Made by a program: the position numbers and the translations under genes. Positions 45,173-59,500 of a stretch of DNA of 64,000 nucleotides are shown here, in pieces. The notes below the pieces were generated by a model. That model was not told the origin of the DNA. It ran no database searches and saw only the letters and a program-made list of their open reading frames with translations. This stretch comes from Paraspadella gotoi (lineage: Eukaryota > Chaetognatha): NCBI GenBank assembly GCA_051294375.1, contig CM119263.1:7332494-7396493 (forward strand), given 5' to 3'. Within the stretch, counting starts at the first letter, position 1. Each line of letters begins with the position of its first letter.

Positions 45173-45307
45173 GCAGGAGGCGCGTCCAACACGATGGAGG
45201 CCGATCCGCAAGAAGATGCAGCAGATGAAGAAGGAGAAGGAAGAGTCGGTGACCGAGCGGACAGGCTGAGGAGAGGATGAAGGCGCTTCAGATGAACCAT
45301 CAAGGAG
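45173..45307 (+). pseudogene. Mirror copy of tropomyosin exon 1 (frameshifted)
   Basis: It is 135 nt instead of 137, with one-base insertions and deletions relative to the left-arm exon (for example GAGGCCGATCC for GAGGCGATCC, and GGTGACC for GGTGGACC). The differences seen are indels, not substitutions, which points to uncorrected long-read sequence. Confidence 0.85.
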
Positions 45308-45574
45308 GTGAGGTCAAATTACGATTATCCCACATATTTGTATATTTGTAAAGATGATTCTTCAGAATATTGTAAAATAAAGGGTTCTTGAGCTATCGAG
45401 ACAATCGGTAGTTTTATTCTTGCTTCCTTGGCGGGCCGGCTGTCTGACATGTGCCCGACTGTGCGTCATTTTCTCTGTCTGGCTATCTGTCTTCTCTGTC
45501 TCGTTTTACGTCTGATTATTTTTAAATTATTACATTGAACTATATAAAAATGTCACGATTTAAGAATCACATAC

Positions 45575-45599
45575 NNNNNNNNNNNNNNNNNNNNNNNNN
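45575..45599. other. Assembly gap, 25 N
   Basis: A fixed-size gap exactly at the end of the inverted-repeat right arm. Confidence 0.98.
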
Positions 45600-45959
45600 T
45601 CATGTCCAAACTAATTGGACCAAAGGCTTGATAAGTATCGAAGTCAACCAAAATTTTAGGTGGGGCAGAAAGCTCTCTAGATAAAAAGAGAAACTTAACC
45701 TACAAAAACCGGAAACCCGTGTCTCTGCGATGTTGCTCCTTAGTTCCTTACCTAGATGACCTCCTTGCTGGGTTGAATAGCTGGGTAATAAGACCAGCTC
45801 GGCTCTCTCCCGTATAGGTCAACGTAAGGGAAACCCCCTCCAGAGATGCCGCGTTATCTCTGCGCGATTGTTTCCTTTTTCTTTTTAATTACTACGACAT
45901 ATCTTTTACCAAAAACAAGTTTGAGCAAACAATGTCAGATCTGCCCACGAACATTAGCG

Positions 45960-46320
45960 GTAATTAATTAATTAATACAAACTATATAAATTAAAATAAT
46001 AATTTAATTAATAAATTAATTAATTTGATCCGAAATGTTTGTTTTTAGGTCTTTTCGTCACTGACCAAGATAAGAGCAATGATGATGATGATGGCAACGA
46101 CAACAATACTGACGATAACGATTGACTTGATTAATTAATTAAATAATTAATTAATTTATAAATAAATTGATTGATTGAATAATTACTTAATAGATAACTA
46201 AATAAATTGATTGATTGAATAATTAATTGATTGATTAACTGAATAATTAATTAATTATTTATTAATTAATTGAATAATTGATTAATTAACTGATTAATTA
46301 TTTGATTAATTAATACATCT
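45960..46320. repeat. AT-rich tetranucleotide repeat region
   Basis: Imperfect arrays of TTAA/ATTA and TTGA units (AATTAATTAATT, TTGATTGATTGAATAATT). Confidence 0.8.
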
Positions 46321-46379
46321 TGTATTTACATTTAATATAAAAAGAAAAAGAAGCATAATCAATTAGTGAAACAGGTTTT

Positions 46380-46745
46380 TGGTTTTTTTTCATTTAAACT
46401 CGTTTTCACTCGCACGATTCCATTGAAACTTTATATACAATTCAATCACACAATTTCCTACCCACACACAATAATTATTACAATCCAATCAATCCAATCA
46501 CGAGTAATTGAAGTTTAATGCTAAGGGGGGAACGGACGGACGGACGGACGGACGGACGGACGGACGGACGACGGGACGACGGACGGACGGACGGATGGAC
46601 GGACGGACGGATGGAAGGACGGATAGACGGACGGACGGACGGACGGACGGAAGGATGGACGGACGGACGGAAGGATGGACGGACGGACGGAAGGACGGAC
46701 GGACGGACGGACCGACCGACAGACAGACAGACAGACAGACGGACA
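46380..46745. repeat. Dispersed repeat ending in an (ACGG)n array
   Basis: The first part matches the repeat at 41,705-42,060 (CATTTAAACTCGTTTTCACT, CTACCCACACAC, AGTTTAATGCTAAGG). It continues into about 210 bases of ACGG tetranucleotide with ATGG, AAGG and ACAG variants. Confidence 0.85.
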
Positions 46746-47182
46746 TAATTTTTTTGGCAAAATTTATCATAATTAAAGTTTCTAATATGATAAAAATGAT
46801 TTACCGACAAGATTTTGGGGTGGGACCGACGGACCGACAAAGTGAATTATAGAGTCGGAATCTGCTGATAAGCAGATCTGATTAAAAAATAAATAAAAAT
46901 AGATTTCATTTTTTCTTCCATCGAATTATTTCAGAAATTAAGATGATGATTATAAAAAAAATGAAAGTGGGATTCAATGTTATATTCCGCAATGCCCTTC
47001 AAAACTGACTTGTTTATTTGAATATATGTTTTAATAAATTTTAATGGCGCACGAGAATTAAGAAAGAATATTTGATTTTTTTTTTTAATTTGTTTTCCTT
47101 CGTCAGTCAAAAGCGACGAAGAAATCGTGAGTCCATAGAAAAAGTTCACTGAAATATTCTGTGGTGCCGCCTTCGACCCAAA

Positions 47183-47185
<3 letters not shown>

Positions 47186-47217
<32 letters not shown>

Positions 47218-47248
47218 CTCTCTCTCTCTCTGTCTCCCTCTCTCTCTT
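47186..47248. repeat. (CT)n microsatellite
   Basis: CT repeat with TGTG and CCC interruptions. Confidence 0.9.
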
Positions 47249-47808
47249 ATTCGGACCGATCAAACTTGACAATTAATATATCAAGATTCACAAACGAACC
47301 GAGATTTTTTTTTTTTTGGAAAGAGAAATTTTCATTTCAAATCTTTTTTTTTTCTCTTTATTTTCACTTTCGTCACTTAAAAAAAATCTATTTCCTCTTT
47401 TGGTTCAAAAAATAATTTGGAAGTTGATTTTGGTTCGTCGGTTTTCTCGAAAACCAAATCGATTTAATTACATTCAAACTTAACGATCTTTAACTCCTTT
47501 ATGACTGAATTTAAGGCTGTGAGAAATAAATTTACTTTTTAAATAAGTTTTATCCATAGAAGGTAAACAATTTCTTCGTTATTCTGGGTTAGACATTGCA
47601 AAATTTATTTTTACATGCGTTAGCTTGTAAAAGTAGACTTAAAAGTTTAATATCGCAAAAGTAACAGGTCATTGAGTCATAAAATGTATTTTAGAATTGA
47701 ACACGTGTGGTATACAAGACAACTGCAGAAAATTAACAAAAATAATAAAAACAAAAGTCAAAAACAGTTCTTTTTTTTTTATTTTGTCGAATGCCTTTTT
47801 TTTTTTAG

Positions 47809-48050
47809 ACGATGTAGTTAGGCATCTGGCAACATTTCGGTTCTTTACACGAAGATTCTTCACCGGCGGAGCGACTGGGAAAATAAGCATCGATCCAGGG
47901 TTTGGACCGGGGCTCGGGTGGGTCGAGTTTGAACCTGACAAAGTGGGGATTTGGGAATTAATGACCGAGGAAAATAAGAACACATCATTGACTGGAACTG
48001 CATTCGAGTTGCGCGACATCGGAACTATACAAGTTTTTATCTCTGATTGA
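47809..48050 (+). CDS. Candidate 3'-terminal exon, unknown protein
   Basis: A poly-T tract and TTTTAG acceptor precede an open segment of about 80 codons ending in TGA. AATAAA follows directly after the stop. The composition looks coding (ATGKISIDPGFGPGLGWVEF, VGIWELMTEENK, FELRDIGTIQVFISD), and it is less AT-rich than its flanks. I do not recognise the family and see no partner exon upstream, so this may be a gene fragment or chance. Confidence 0.25.
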
Positions 48051-48576
48051 AATAAAAAATATTTTCATTTTTTTACCATTTAATTCGTTTCTGAAGTAAA
48101 TCCGGTGTATAAAATTCCAAATTGATTGATTGATTGAGGCTGTATTGCATTTCGAAGTTGATTTAATTTTAAGAATTATATTCTACATTTTGCGTTCATA
48201 TCAAAACGTAATTTTCTTCTGTTTCTCGTCATCTCAAAATCTTAACCTTTGATATCCTTTTTTTTTTCTTTAAAAAACATATCTGTCATTTTTGCGAAAA
48301 ACGCGCAGACCACAAATCAGAACGACCTTAAAGAAAACGTATCTTTGTCGTGCGTTCACCTTTCATCGTTCGAACTCGGTTTGTTCGGGGAGCGAGAGAG
48401 GGAGAAAGAAAGAGAGAGAGAGAGAGAGAGGGGGGGAGAATTTATTCCAAACAGTTGTTTTTAGGGAATTGGTCTTCGACAATACACAGAGGTTCTCTCT
48501 CGTGTTCTCTCTTCTTCGGCTCAAATCCGAAAATTTCTGATCGTTTGTTTTGTTTCTTTTTTGGACTTAATAAATG

Positions 48577-48632
48577 TCCTATGTCCAATGGACATTGTCC
48601 AATGTCCATTGTCTATAGTCCAATGTCCTACT
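48577..48632. repeat. Short palindromic GTCCAATG repeats
   Basis: Several copies of GTCCAATG and its reverse complement, CATTGGAC, are packed in about 55 bases, including the near-perfect palindrome GGACATTGTCCAATGTCC. Confidence 0.7.
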
Positions 48633-51600
48633 ATGCCTGTTTGTGCTTCGAGCCTTCGAGCAAATTTGTTTTACTCTCCGTTGGCTGACTTTTGTTTCTC
48701 GATGGACGATACAGAATTTTGAACGCGTTGGTAAGTTTATTCATTTACAAAACAATATGGCGACGAGGATGTAGTATTAATACTATTTAACATAAAACAG
48801 GTCGTGAAATAACTAGATTAAAATTTAAACTTCCAACCTTATGGGTCTTTAAAAAAACGTGCACGTCAGAGGCTGTCGAAACAACTCAACTTTTCCTTCC
48901 GCGACGTTCTAAAGATAAAAATAACCCAGATACTAATTTTCTCCCAGTTTCCCTCTTTTCTTCGCGACTAAATCGGCGTTTAAACTTTTCCTGAAATACT
49001 GGGCCGGCCTTCATCGAGATATATCGTCCAATGGTGAATCCACGGACGTCTAACTTTTATTTCCGCTCGGACACGCCCATGTCTAACGCCACTATCGTTT
49101 AAACAATGTTCAATGTCAAATTGTCCATAGGCCGGTCAGATAATGGCGCCGGATAAGATAAATATTAAGAATCCATTAGAGAATTTAGTTTTGCGAATGC
49201 AATCGAAAAAATTGAATTAAATTTTAAAGGTTATCTCTTGGTCTGACAGGTAAGTTACGCTCCGCGGTTCAGTTAATATTTGAAAGCCTATGAGATTGGT
49301 ACAACCAAAGCAAAAATATCTATTCATTTATTAGCAAAGCTATCTTGCCCCTGACTTTGTACAGGCTATATAATTGTATGGCACGATGTTCTAGCAGGGA
49401 CAGGACAGGAGCTCGTGAGATCCGCGTGGATGGGCATTCTATTTAGTTCGGGCGATCGATCAATCCAACAATCCGATCGATTCATTCACGATGAGTCGAT
49501 GAGCCACGAGGAATCGAGAGCGAACGTTTAAAAGCTTAGAATCTTGCGAAAAATAAAGAAAGAAAAAATCGTTACAGAATTGGGTTCAGATCGTGTAAGG
49601 GGGGATTTGAGAAAAAAAAATCTCTCCATGAGTTAGAAAACTGTGGGTCTTAATTTAAAATCGGGGGGGGGGGAAACAAGCGAGAGAACCGTGAACTGAG
49701 TAGCGAGAGTTTTTGTGGCGGTGCGGAGATAAGAAGCAGGGTTATGGTTGGAAAACGTGATAAGTTAATCTGATATGTTGATCGTAGATATAATACATTT
49801 TGATGCAACTGTAGAAAAGGTCAATTAGTGAACGATTTGAACACGACTTGTTTACTGGTTGAATGAATTTAACGATAGAAACAAAATTTTGCTTCTTTTT
49901 TATGGCGAAGAAGAGAAAGCGGCGTTTAAACTGGAAATATGAGATGAGGTCGAGAGGACGAGAATGAGAGAGACACTAAGTGTTAAAATTAAAAATCTCG
50001 CGCATAGGAATCGTAAGGCGAGATGATAAGAGATCGAGTGAAACGGAACAAAATGATTTTTTTCTCCCAAATACCAAAATCAGAAGTAGAAAAAAAATAT
50101 TAAAGTACGCCTACAAATCTTGGCGGGTGGGAAAAAATGATAATTGAATTAGTTTCAGTTTTTTATTTGATTGTGACAGGGTCAAAGCATATAAGGTAAC
50201 AGTAATGTAAAAGATTTGTAATTATAGAACATTTAGGTAATATGTAAAGAATAAAATTGCCTTTACTTTCGGTTATAACAATGAATTGTGAGAATGTGAT
50301 GAACCAAAAGAAAAATCTCACTGATAACTTTTAGTATTTTTTTTTCTGTAGAATATAAGATCTGATCTGATCTTCCTATTTTTTATACAGCAGTACTTTC
50401 TTTTTAAGTTAACCAGTTAGCTGATCATTTGTTTCTCTTTGAAAGCCCAAACTCGAAAAGAATCCTGTTTGAAGCTGCCACCTATAGTAAATGATGATCA
50501 ACCACCGAGGAGACCACAGCGCTGATTTGGTTGGAATCACTCAATTTTGCGCAACAGGAAAATCAAATAAAAGACATTTTGTGAATTGGAGAAAATTTGA
50601 TGGTCAAGCAACTGCAAGATTTTTCCGAATTTGGCACAAATTTTTCTCTTTTCTTTTTTCTTAAATGGCATTGTGTTTCGGTAAAATTTAGTTTAAACAA
50701 GGCTTATATAGATCATTAGCCACAATTATTAACCTACAATTATTTGTAAGTTTAATAGGCGACAAAAGAAATTGGAGCGGAGGTAAGTTTTTATAATTTC
50801 TATTAATTAATGCTCCCGGGATTGACTTACAATTACGACGACGAAAAAAAAACTGGAAAGTATCATTTTCCTTCATGCCTTTTTTGTTTTTGTTTTGCTT
50901 TTCAAAGAGAAAAGAGGATTTTGAGAGTATTTACTGTAAAAAAGTAAAACCGAGACATAATCAGATTTTCCCTGACAGTAAAATCCGCTTGGGATTTGAT
51001 TCAAATTCCGAATTTTCATTCTTTCCACCTCCGCGTCTCTCACGAATTGAAAAGGGGGGGAACCGACTTTGAAGTCAATCTGCCTCACATCGAAATGCCG
51101 CCGGATCGAATCCACCGGTGAAGGTTTTTTTTTTTTTTCAATCTTCAATCTGTGAGTCACAGATTTACATATTTGTATTTTGAGGAAAGCCGAAGAATCA
51201 ACCCTACGATCGGAATAAAACCTCCCTGCGGTTTAGCTACTGGCAAATTCATTGGCTCTTAATTTCCTTCGATTTGTACTCAAAAATCTTATTTCCCCTC
51301 TCGTCTCTCTCTCTTCTCTTCTCATTCTCTCTCTCTCTCGTCTCTCTCTCTCTCTTCTTCCCTCTCTCTCACTCTCCCTCAACTCTCCATCCCGCATCTA
51401 CGTAACCAAAATCCTTTCCTTGTCCTCTTTCGAGGATTTTTTTTTGATTGAATTTGGCAAAAAAATTGTCCAAATTTGGCACGATTTCAAATTCGTCGGG
51501 ATTTCATGTCCTTCCGGAGACTTTTTTTCCTTTTTTTTTTCTTTATTTTTCTCTCTTTTTTTATTTTGACTCGTAGGAGGTCCCCGGCTTAGGGAGGCGG

Positions 51601-52052
51601 TGGGGGTGGTTGAGGTGGACAGAGGGGGGGGTTAGGGAAGGAGCGAAACGGGAGGGAGGGAGAGAAAAGGGTTTTGCCAAATTCCCAATTTCCTTGAAAT
51701 TCGCTTTTTTAGCCTCAGAAATTAATCCCGTTAAAAGACTCTCTTCCAGTTTGATACCAAAGATAGAAGTTAAATAGAGAGAAGATAGGAATTTAACTGG
51801 GAATTAGCGACGGAAACCGGAACTTAAAAAATCGAAGATAGCAGCAAAGAAACAGAAGTTGATATCAAAAGTAAACACAAGAGCAGAATATAAAAAATGT
51901 AAAACTACGAGGCAAAATAGAAATGGAGATAGAAAATAGAACCCAGTGAGGAATTTGAGCCGATTCGAAAATCGATCCAATATCAGTCGAATTGAGATTC
52001 AATTTCCGAGGGACTTAATTTTTTTACGACTAATTTTATTAATTTTTTACGG

Positions 52053-52053
<1 letters not shown>

Positions 52054-52108
<55 letters not shown>

Positions 52109-52129
52109 ACTCTCTTTCACTCTCTCTCC
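52054..52129. repeat. (CT)n microsatellite
   Basis: About 76 bases of CT repeat with CTTTCACT interruptions near the end. Confidence 0.95.
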
Positions 52130-53595
52130 AGTGGTTTATTCAAATTGTCACAAAATAAATAGCCCGTGCCAGATAAAAGGCAGGAATGCGTTTCTCAACT
52201 TTTATAATTTGATTAATTCAAATTGTATCGATTTTATTCAGTCGCTGTGATTATCGTTTAAACAAGCCCCTATCTTTTTTTTACTTTACAATTCGGATTT
52301 GGAAAAAAAAAATATTACTTTCAGAAACATAAAATAGAAAACTATAGATCTACGAATAAAGGAAAAAACGAACAAGAAAAAAATCTTTCTTCATTGAAGA
52401 ATGATTATGCATCTTCATGCATCAACTTTCAGCAAAAATTCATGGTAAGTTCACATCACCTTTTTGAGATCGTTTTCTCAAGTTTCTTTTTCTTGCTCAA
52501 TACTCATTTATTGTTTAAATGTCATATTGTTTCAAATCGTTTAATCTTCTTATTGTCTTAATTGTCAAATTGTCTCTTTTATTTCAGAAAAAAAAAAAAA
52601 AATTCTTTTTCACTTTGACGTAGGTCGGCGTATTTTTATGAGGAATCCTATTGTTTTTTTTAAACACCACTACCAATAAAAAAATTATTCCAATCCGATT
52701 TTTCCTTTTTCTTTGCAAAACAATGAAAAAGGGAAAAAAAAAATTTCGTTTTCTAAGGATTTGACGTAACCGACGAATGAAAATAATACAAAAATACCAA
52801 AACGAAAATTATTCTCTTTTACATTCGCTAAAGAACAATTAGGCGGAGGTGGGCCGATTTTTCCTTGAAAAGAAATGGAATTTCGCGGGGAAAGTTGGAT
52901 GCGGAGCAAATGGAAATTAGCCCTTAATTTTTATTGCGTTTGCAAGACTAATCTAACGGCATTTTATCATGCGTTGGATTTTGGCGTAATGCATGATGTC
53001 ATTTTAATGTACCATTTACCGTTGCGCATTCTTGCACTGAAAAGCGCACATATTTAATTTGTTTCGATAAAGTCGATGCAACAGAAATTTGCAAAGGTGA
53101 AAGATGACGTTTTTGAGCTGTTCTTGCAAGGCTGATTGCAATGTGACAATGTCGACAAAAATCCAACAGATGAAGTTTTCGACCTTTTATCACTACAACG
53201 ATGAAGACTTTAGCATTTTTGTTTCGTCCCCGGAAGATATTGAAACACGACGTTGGCTCAAAATGTCACTTTCAGTCTCTCTTTTTGGCTAACCCTATCT
53301 TAACCTTCCAAAATAAATTCCGCTCTTATCACTATCAGTCTTGAAAATCGCAGATTTCGCGTCTTGACTTGGAAAATTTTGCTCTCCTCCAACTCAGCCA
53401 TATCTTTTCTGCCCCTCATGGACAAAATTTGGAACCCATCTTTCTAAAATCATCTTCTTCTTCGTCGTCGTCGTTGTCGTCGTCATCTTCGTCGTCGGCG
53501 TCTCTTTCTTATCAAAATCTGTCTCTTCCAATGACCTTCGGCCGATTTTAAGTGACCCCACAAGACTGAAAATAAATGACTTTGTCCGCCGATGA

Positions 53596-53620
53596 NNNNN
53601 NNNNNNNNNNNNNNNNNNNN
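53596..53620. other. Assembly gap, 25 N
   Basis: A fixed-size gap just before a GA microsatellite. Confidence 0.98.
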
Positions 53621-53646
53621 AATTCTACTTTAAGCGGGGGAGAGGG

Positions 53647-53650
<4 letters not shown>

Positions 53651-53741
<91 letters not shown>
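53651..53741. repeat. (GA)n microsatellite
   Basis: About 90 bases of GA with one AAG interruption, bordering the 0.9-kb duplication. Confidence 0.95.
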
Positions 53742-53744
<3 letters not shown>

Positions 53745-53745
53745 G

Positions 53746-55443
<1,698 letters not shown>

Positions 55444-56426
55444 TCCCAAGAGTCTCTCACTGTCTCTCTCTCTTCTCTCTCGTCGTCTCTCTCTCCTCCT
55501 CTCTCTCTCTCTCTCTCTCTCGTCTCTCTTGGCTCCATAAATTTTTCCGATGTGGAAATTCCAAATCCTTTTTTTTTTGGACTAATTAAGTGGGAAACCA
55601 GAAAACGATTCCAACAGAAGAAAAAAGCCAAATTCAAAATTGACCAACGAATTTTCTGGACTCGGGTCTGAGTCAATGTCTCGGGGATTCGGGGGAATTA
55701 GTTGGGTTCCGTGATTGAGATGGTTGGGGCTGGCTGGTGTTGGTTGGGTCAGAAGAGAGAATGGGAAAGGACAAGCCGGTTTGAAAAACAGGGGGTAGTT
55801 TTGTAGTCGTTCTTGGTTTTCAAATGTTACTTATTTTGTTACAGATATTCTGATCGGAAAATTGACGAATGAACTACAATTTAGTAATAAAATTTATTTT
55901 AAGGCTAAAAATACTAGAAAAAATACTTGAAATTTAAGTATTAATTATATTTTCACTATGGAGAAGCAGCGCAAGTACGAAAACGATATTTTTTGCCAAA
56001 TATTTCTACTTATTTTTTTAAGTCATCATCAGTGGTAAAAGATTTAATAGGAATAAAAGTGTTTTTTTTTTCTGGAAACAAATAACAAATATAGAGACAG
56101 ACTAAGAGAAATTTAATTTAGAGTTAAAAATACTTTTCATTCCTCTCTTAGCGGTCGAATATATTTCTCCTCTTCTCCCGAGAATAGAACACAACAAAGT
56201 ATTGCCGTAGGGAGTGACCAAAACTACAGCAACTTCCATTTCCATAAATATTGCACATTAAAACAACGACGACAGGCGGTTCTTTCTTCTTCGATCACCT
56301 TGTTTTGTTCGTAGAAACTCTAATGAAGCCAAAATTAACAACGTTCTAACCGTTTTCGCGTGACAGAATTCGTTTCCATCTTTATTTGTCGCCTTTGAAA
56401 TTAAGCGACGCTCTTTACCTTTCGAT

Positions 56427-56451
56427 NNNNNNNNNNNNNNNNNNNNNNNNN
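56427..56451. other. Assembly gap, 25 N
   Basis: A fixed-size gap. The sequence after it has a different base composition. Confidence 0.98.
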
Positions 56452-56486
56452 TCGACGTCGTCGAACGAGTAATTTCTTTATAAGAA

Positions 56487-56536
56487 AGGAGAGAGAGAGA
56501 GATGAGAGAGAGAAGAGAGAGAGAGGAGAGAGAGAG

Positions 56537-56584
<48 letters not shown>

Positions 56585-56592
56585 AGAGAGAG
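56487..56592. repeat. (GA)n microsatellite
   Basis: About 105 bases of GA repeat with AGA and GACGA interruptions. Confidence 0.95.
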
Positions 56593-59500
56593 CGAAAGAA
56601 AGGGGTGGAAAGAGAAAGCACGGATGCGGGAGAGAGCATGTGGCGGAGCGAGCAAATGGCCTTCGGGCTTACCCGGGCAGGCGGTGGGGGTTTGTTGTAA
56701 TGGTGATATTGCATGGGCAAAAGTAGGTCGATCTGCTGGGGAATATATCTAAAAGATTTATGGGAAAGAGAGGAGGACTCTGCGGATGAGGAGAGGCGAC
56801 GGGGACTGGGAGGCGGGGTACGAGAGTCTCTCAAACGCGAGCGGCATCCTGCCGATCAGTGGCTTTCAAAACCTCGGAGGACCTACACGTAAAGATACTA
56901 TTTACCGGTTGAACAACTGTTGAACGGACGGTTGTTCTGAAGAGTTTTAAACACCCATGGCACACATCAAATGGAAGATGACTATCTATAACGTTAATAA
57001 GGAAGGACATATTCTGGAAGAAAGGGAAGTAATATATTAGATAATGCATAGACGAGATGGACTGAGTTAGAAAAGCATTGGACAATAAGCCAATAGGCAT
57101 ATTCTTTATTCGAGATGTTCTCCTCAAATATTTTCCATAATGAGTTAATTGGGAATAATCAACAGATATAAGGATTAAAATACATGGTAGTGTATATAAA
57201 TATATATATATATATTTGCAGGATAAATAATTATATCTTTTAGGCAGTTATATTGTGATTTTAGGGTATGTAGATAAGAGAAATATCGATATAGCGATAC
57301 CTGAAAAATTTTCGGGTTATTTACAGGAAAAACCAATCATGATCAATCGGTTTAATGAGCTCGAACGCCCTGGGAAACCAATAAAGAATAGAAATAAAAA
57401 GGCGCGTCCTAGTGGTGGACGGGCAGCCCTCTGAAGCCGCTCTGTGATGATCATTCGAATTGGGGTTAGAAAAGGGGCTTTTTAGTATGGAGCATCAAAA
57501 ACCCGTATATCTGTTGGCCAAACCCGGGCGGCCATCGTTTTTTTAACTTTTAAATTTTTTGTTTAATGTTTCAAGGTCGGGTTCGGGAATGCGGAGACAA
57601 GATTTAAAAAGCTTTTATTTTCCTCTTTCAAATCATACGATGGGAAATAGGAAATAGAGGGGACTGAAATTGGGTTTTGGTAGATCAAAGATGTATGGTT
57701 CAAATGGCTGAGTCAATGTAGAGCTTTGAAAGGGCATTTTAAATAATATATATAAAAATTATATGTTACTATTTGTCAGGGCCAGCAGGTTCCCGTGGCA
57801 GGCGCCAGTGCCCTCCATGGTCCTCCGACAATCACCAATAATCTAATACACAACAATAAGGGACACAGACTGACAGAAACCGAGGCGCACGGCCATCTCC
57901 GAGCTGAGGCGGGTGGCGCTGGTCCACGACTCACCCCAACAAAAAAAAAAATAAAGGGGGTCAAGTTGGTAGTGTAAAAATATGTGTTTGGCACCCGGGT
58001 GAGCGCGAGGGCGAATGATAAAAAAAAAAACAAAAAAAAGAAAATAAAGTACATTAATCAGCGAGCTTTTGGTGGGTTAGATATAAAGATGATGTTCTTT
58101 TTAAAGTAATAAAGGGAAAGGAAAAAAGTAAGAAAGAAAAAAGGGTAATGAAAGGAAAGGAAAGAAAGAAAGGAGGAGAAGAAGAAAGATAAGAAGAAAG
58201 GAAAGGAGGAAGAAAGAATCCAGGGAAAGAAACAAACAAACAAAGAAAGAAGGAAAAAAGAAAAATCACAAAGCAAAGAATTAAATAAGAATACAAAGGG
58301 AAAATTCAATCACTGTCTTGGGCATGCATAAAACGACAGGGACAGTTTCCTCGAAGGGACTCAGTCATCGGCCCAGTTATGACTTTGGCCCAGACAAACA
58401 AGGAGAGACATAGATCGGTGACCGAGTGGCCCATGGAATAGCATCGGTGGGGACGCTCGCAGATATAAGGGCGGGCGAAAGATTGTGCCGGATGGGACGA
58501 GCCGGAATGCGTTGAGGGAGTGTTCGCCTGGAATGATCAATTATGAAGAGACGAATTACAACAGTGAAAAGATAATCAGGAATGTAACGCCAAACACTTC
58601 TTATCGTGAAATCCACAAGAAATTAAGCTATGTTGAACTGGGGGAAGAATGGGTATCAGGCTAAAGGTGGGGATGATATCTCTGGTTAAGGCTAGTCTGC
58701 GTGGCATCGCAGGGAAAAGTGAGTAATGAAGGGTAAGGAATATATTGGGTAATGATGAGGTATATGTGAACTGATAGACAAAGGGGGGACTAAGGGTAAT
58801 AAAGGGGAAAAGGGAGAGGGAGTGGATTGGCAGGAGATCGCCCGGAAGGACCGGAGAGGAGAAGTTGAAGCTAGTGGTCGCGTGCATCCAAGACCTCTAA
58901 TATTCCGTGACTCGGAGATGAAGAGGAGGGGAACAGGACCAAACGAGGGGAAGGGGTAGGAGGCGTTGAAGAGGAATGAGAAGGGCGCCCGGGGAGAGTG
59001 AAGGTTCGTGGGCAGGGTAAGGTGAGCATCTATCTTAGGCCTCGTGCTTGGTCGGTAGGGGACCAGCCACTTGGTCTTGAAGGTTGGTACGACAGGGGTG
59101 GAGCGTCCGGGCGAATCAATATTGGTGTTGTTTGGGCGTACTGGGAGTCGTGGTTGAGGGGAGAGGTCAGGGGGACAAGGGGTGGAGCGGCCGGGGCCGG
59201 GAGGATCAAGATGGGGGATTGGGTTGGGGTGGGACGCGGGATGGTGATATTGGGGGGCGGCGGGGGATGTCTTAGGTCCTCCTATATGAGAGAGTTCCGA
59301 CACCTTCATCGATGGGGTTAGATTGGAAGCGAGGCGGTTTGGGTGCAGGAGAGGGGGTCAGAACCCAATGAGGGAAGTCGCTGAAGTCAATAATGGGGTG
59401 AATCGATGGACGGAGGGTGGAAGGGCCGGAAAGGGCTTGGGGGTTTTTGTTATTCTATTATTTTTCTTTTGCGGGCACATTGAGCTCGTTAAGTCGGGGA

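Larger units (their letters stand above)
42467..45574. repeat. Large inverted repeat, right arm
   Basis: This is the reverse complement of the left arm with scattered indels. It ends abruptly at the 25-N gap at 45575. The 148-base spacer between the arms itself has short inverted segments (TTTACATGTT and AACATGTAAA). Confidence 0.9.
45600..47808. other. Repeat-rich non-coding stretch
   Basis: No gene is supported. It contains TAAT/TGAT-type AT-rich repeats at about 45,960-46,320, a dispersed repeat with an ACGG tail (46,380-46,745) and a CT microsatellite (47,186-47,248). The long arginine/threonine- or serine/proline-rich open frames near 46.5 kb are translations of the ACGG repeat. Confidence 0.6.
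48051..53595. other. Non-coding stretch with microsatellites
   Basis: No gene is supported. There are GA tracts (about 48,395-48,433), CT-rich tracts (51,303-51,377 and 52,054-52,129), a cluster of GTCCAATGTCC-type short repeats (48,577-48,632) and a GTC-rich patch near 53,460-53,505. Small open frames at 50.9-51.2, 52.9-53.0 and 53.1-53.3 kb lack recognisable domains. Confidence 0.5.

Noticed and set aside
45600-45900. Segment tested as a small nuclear, 5S or spliced-leader RNA gene
   Set aside because: No match to conserved motifs of these RNAs that I could recognise.
46478-46852. Long open frames on both strands rich in Arg-Thr-Asp-Gly or Ser-Val-Arg-Pro
   Set aside because: They are translations of the ACGG tetranucleotide array in several frames; no gene structure.
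58692-59309. 205-residue proline/serine-rich open frame on the minus strand
   Set aside because: It follows from the G-skew of the plus strand; no domain, signal or splice support.
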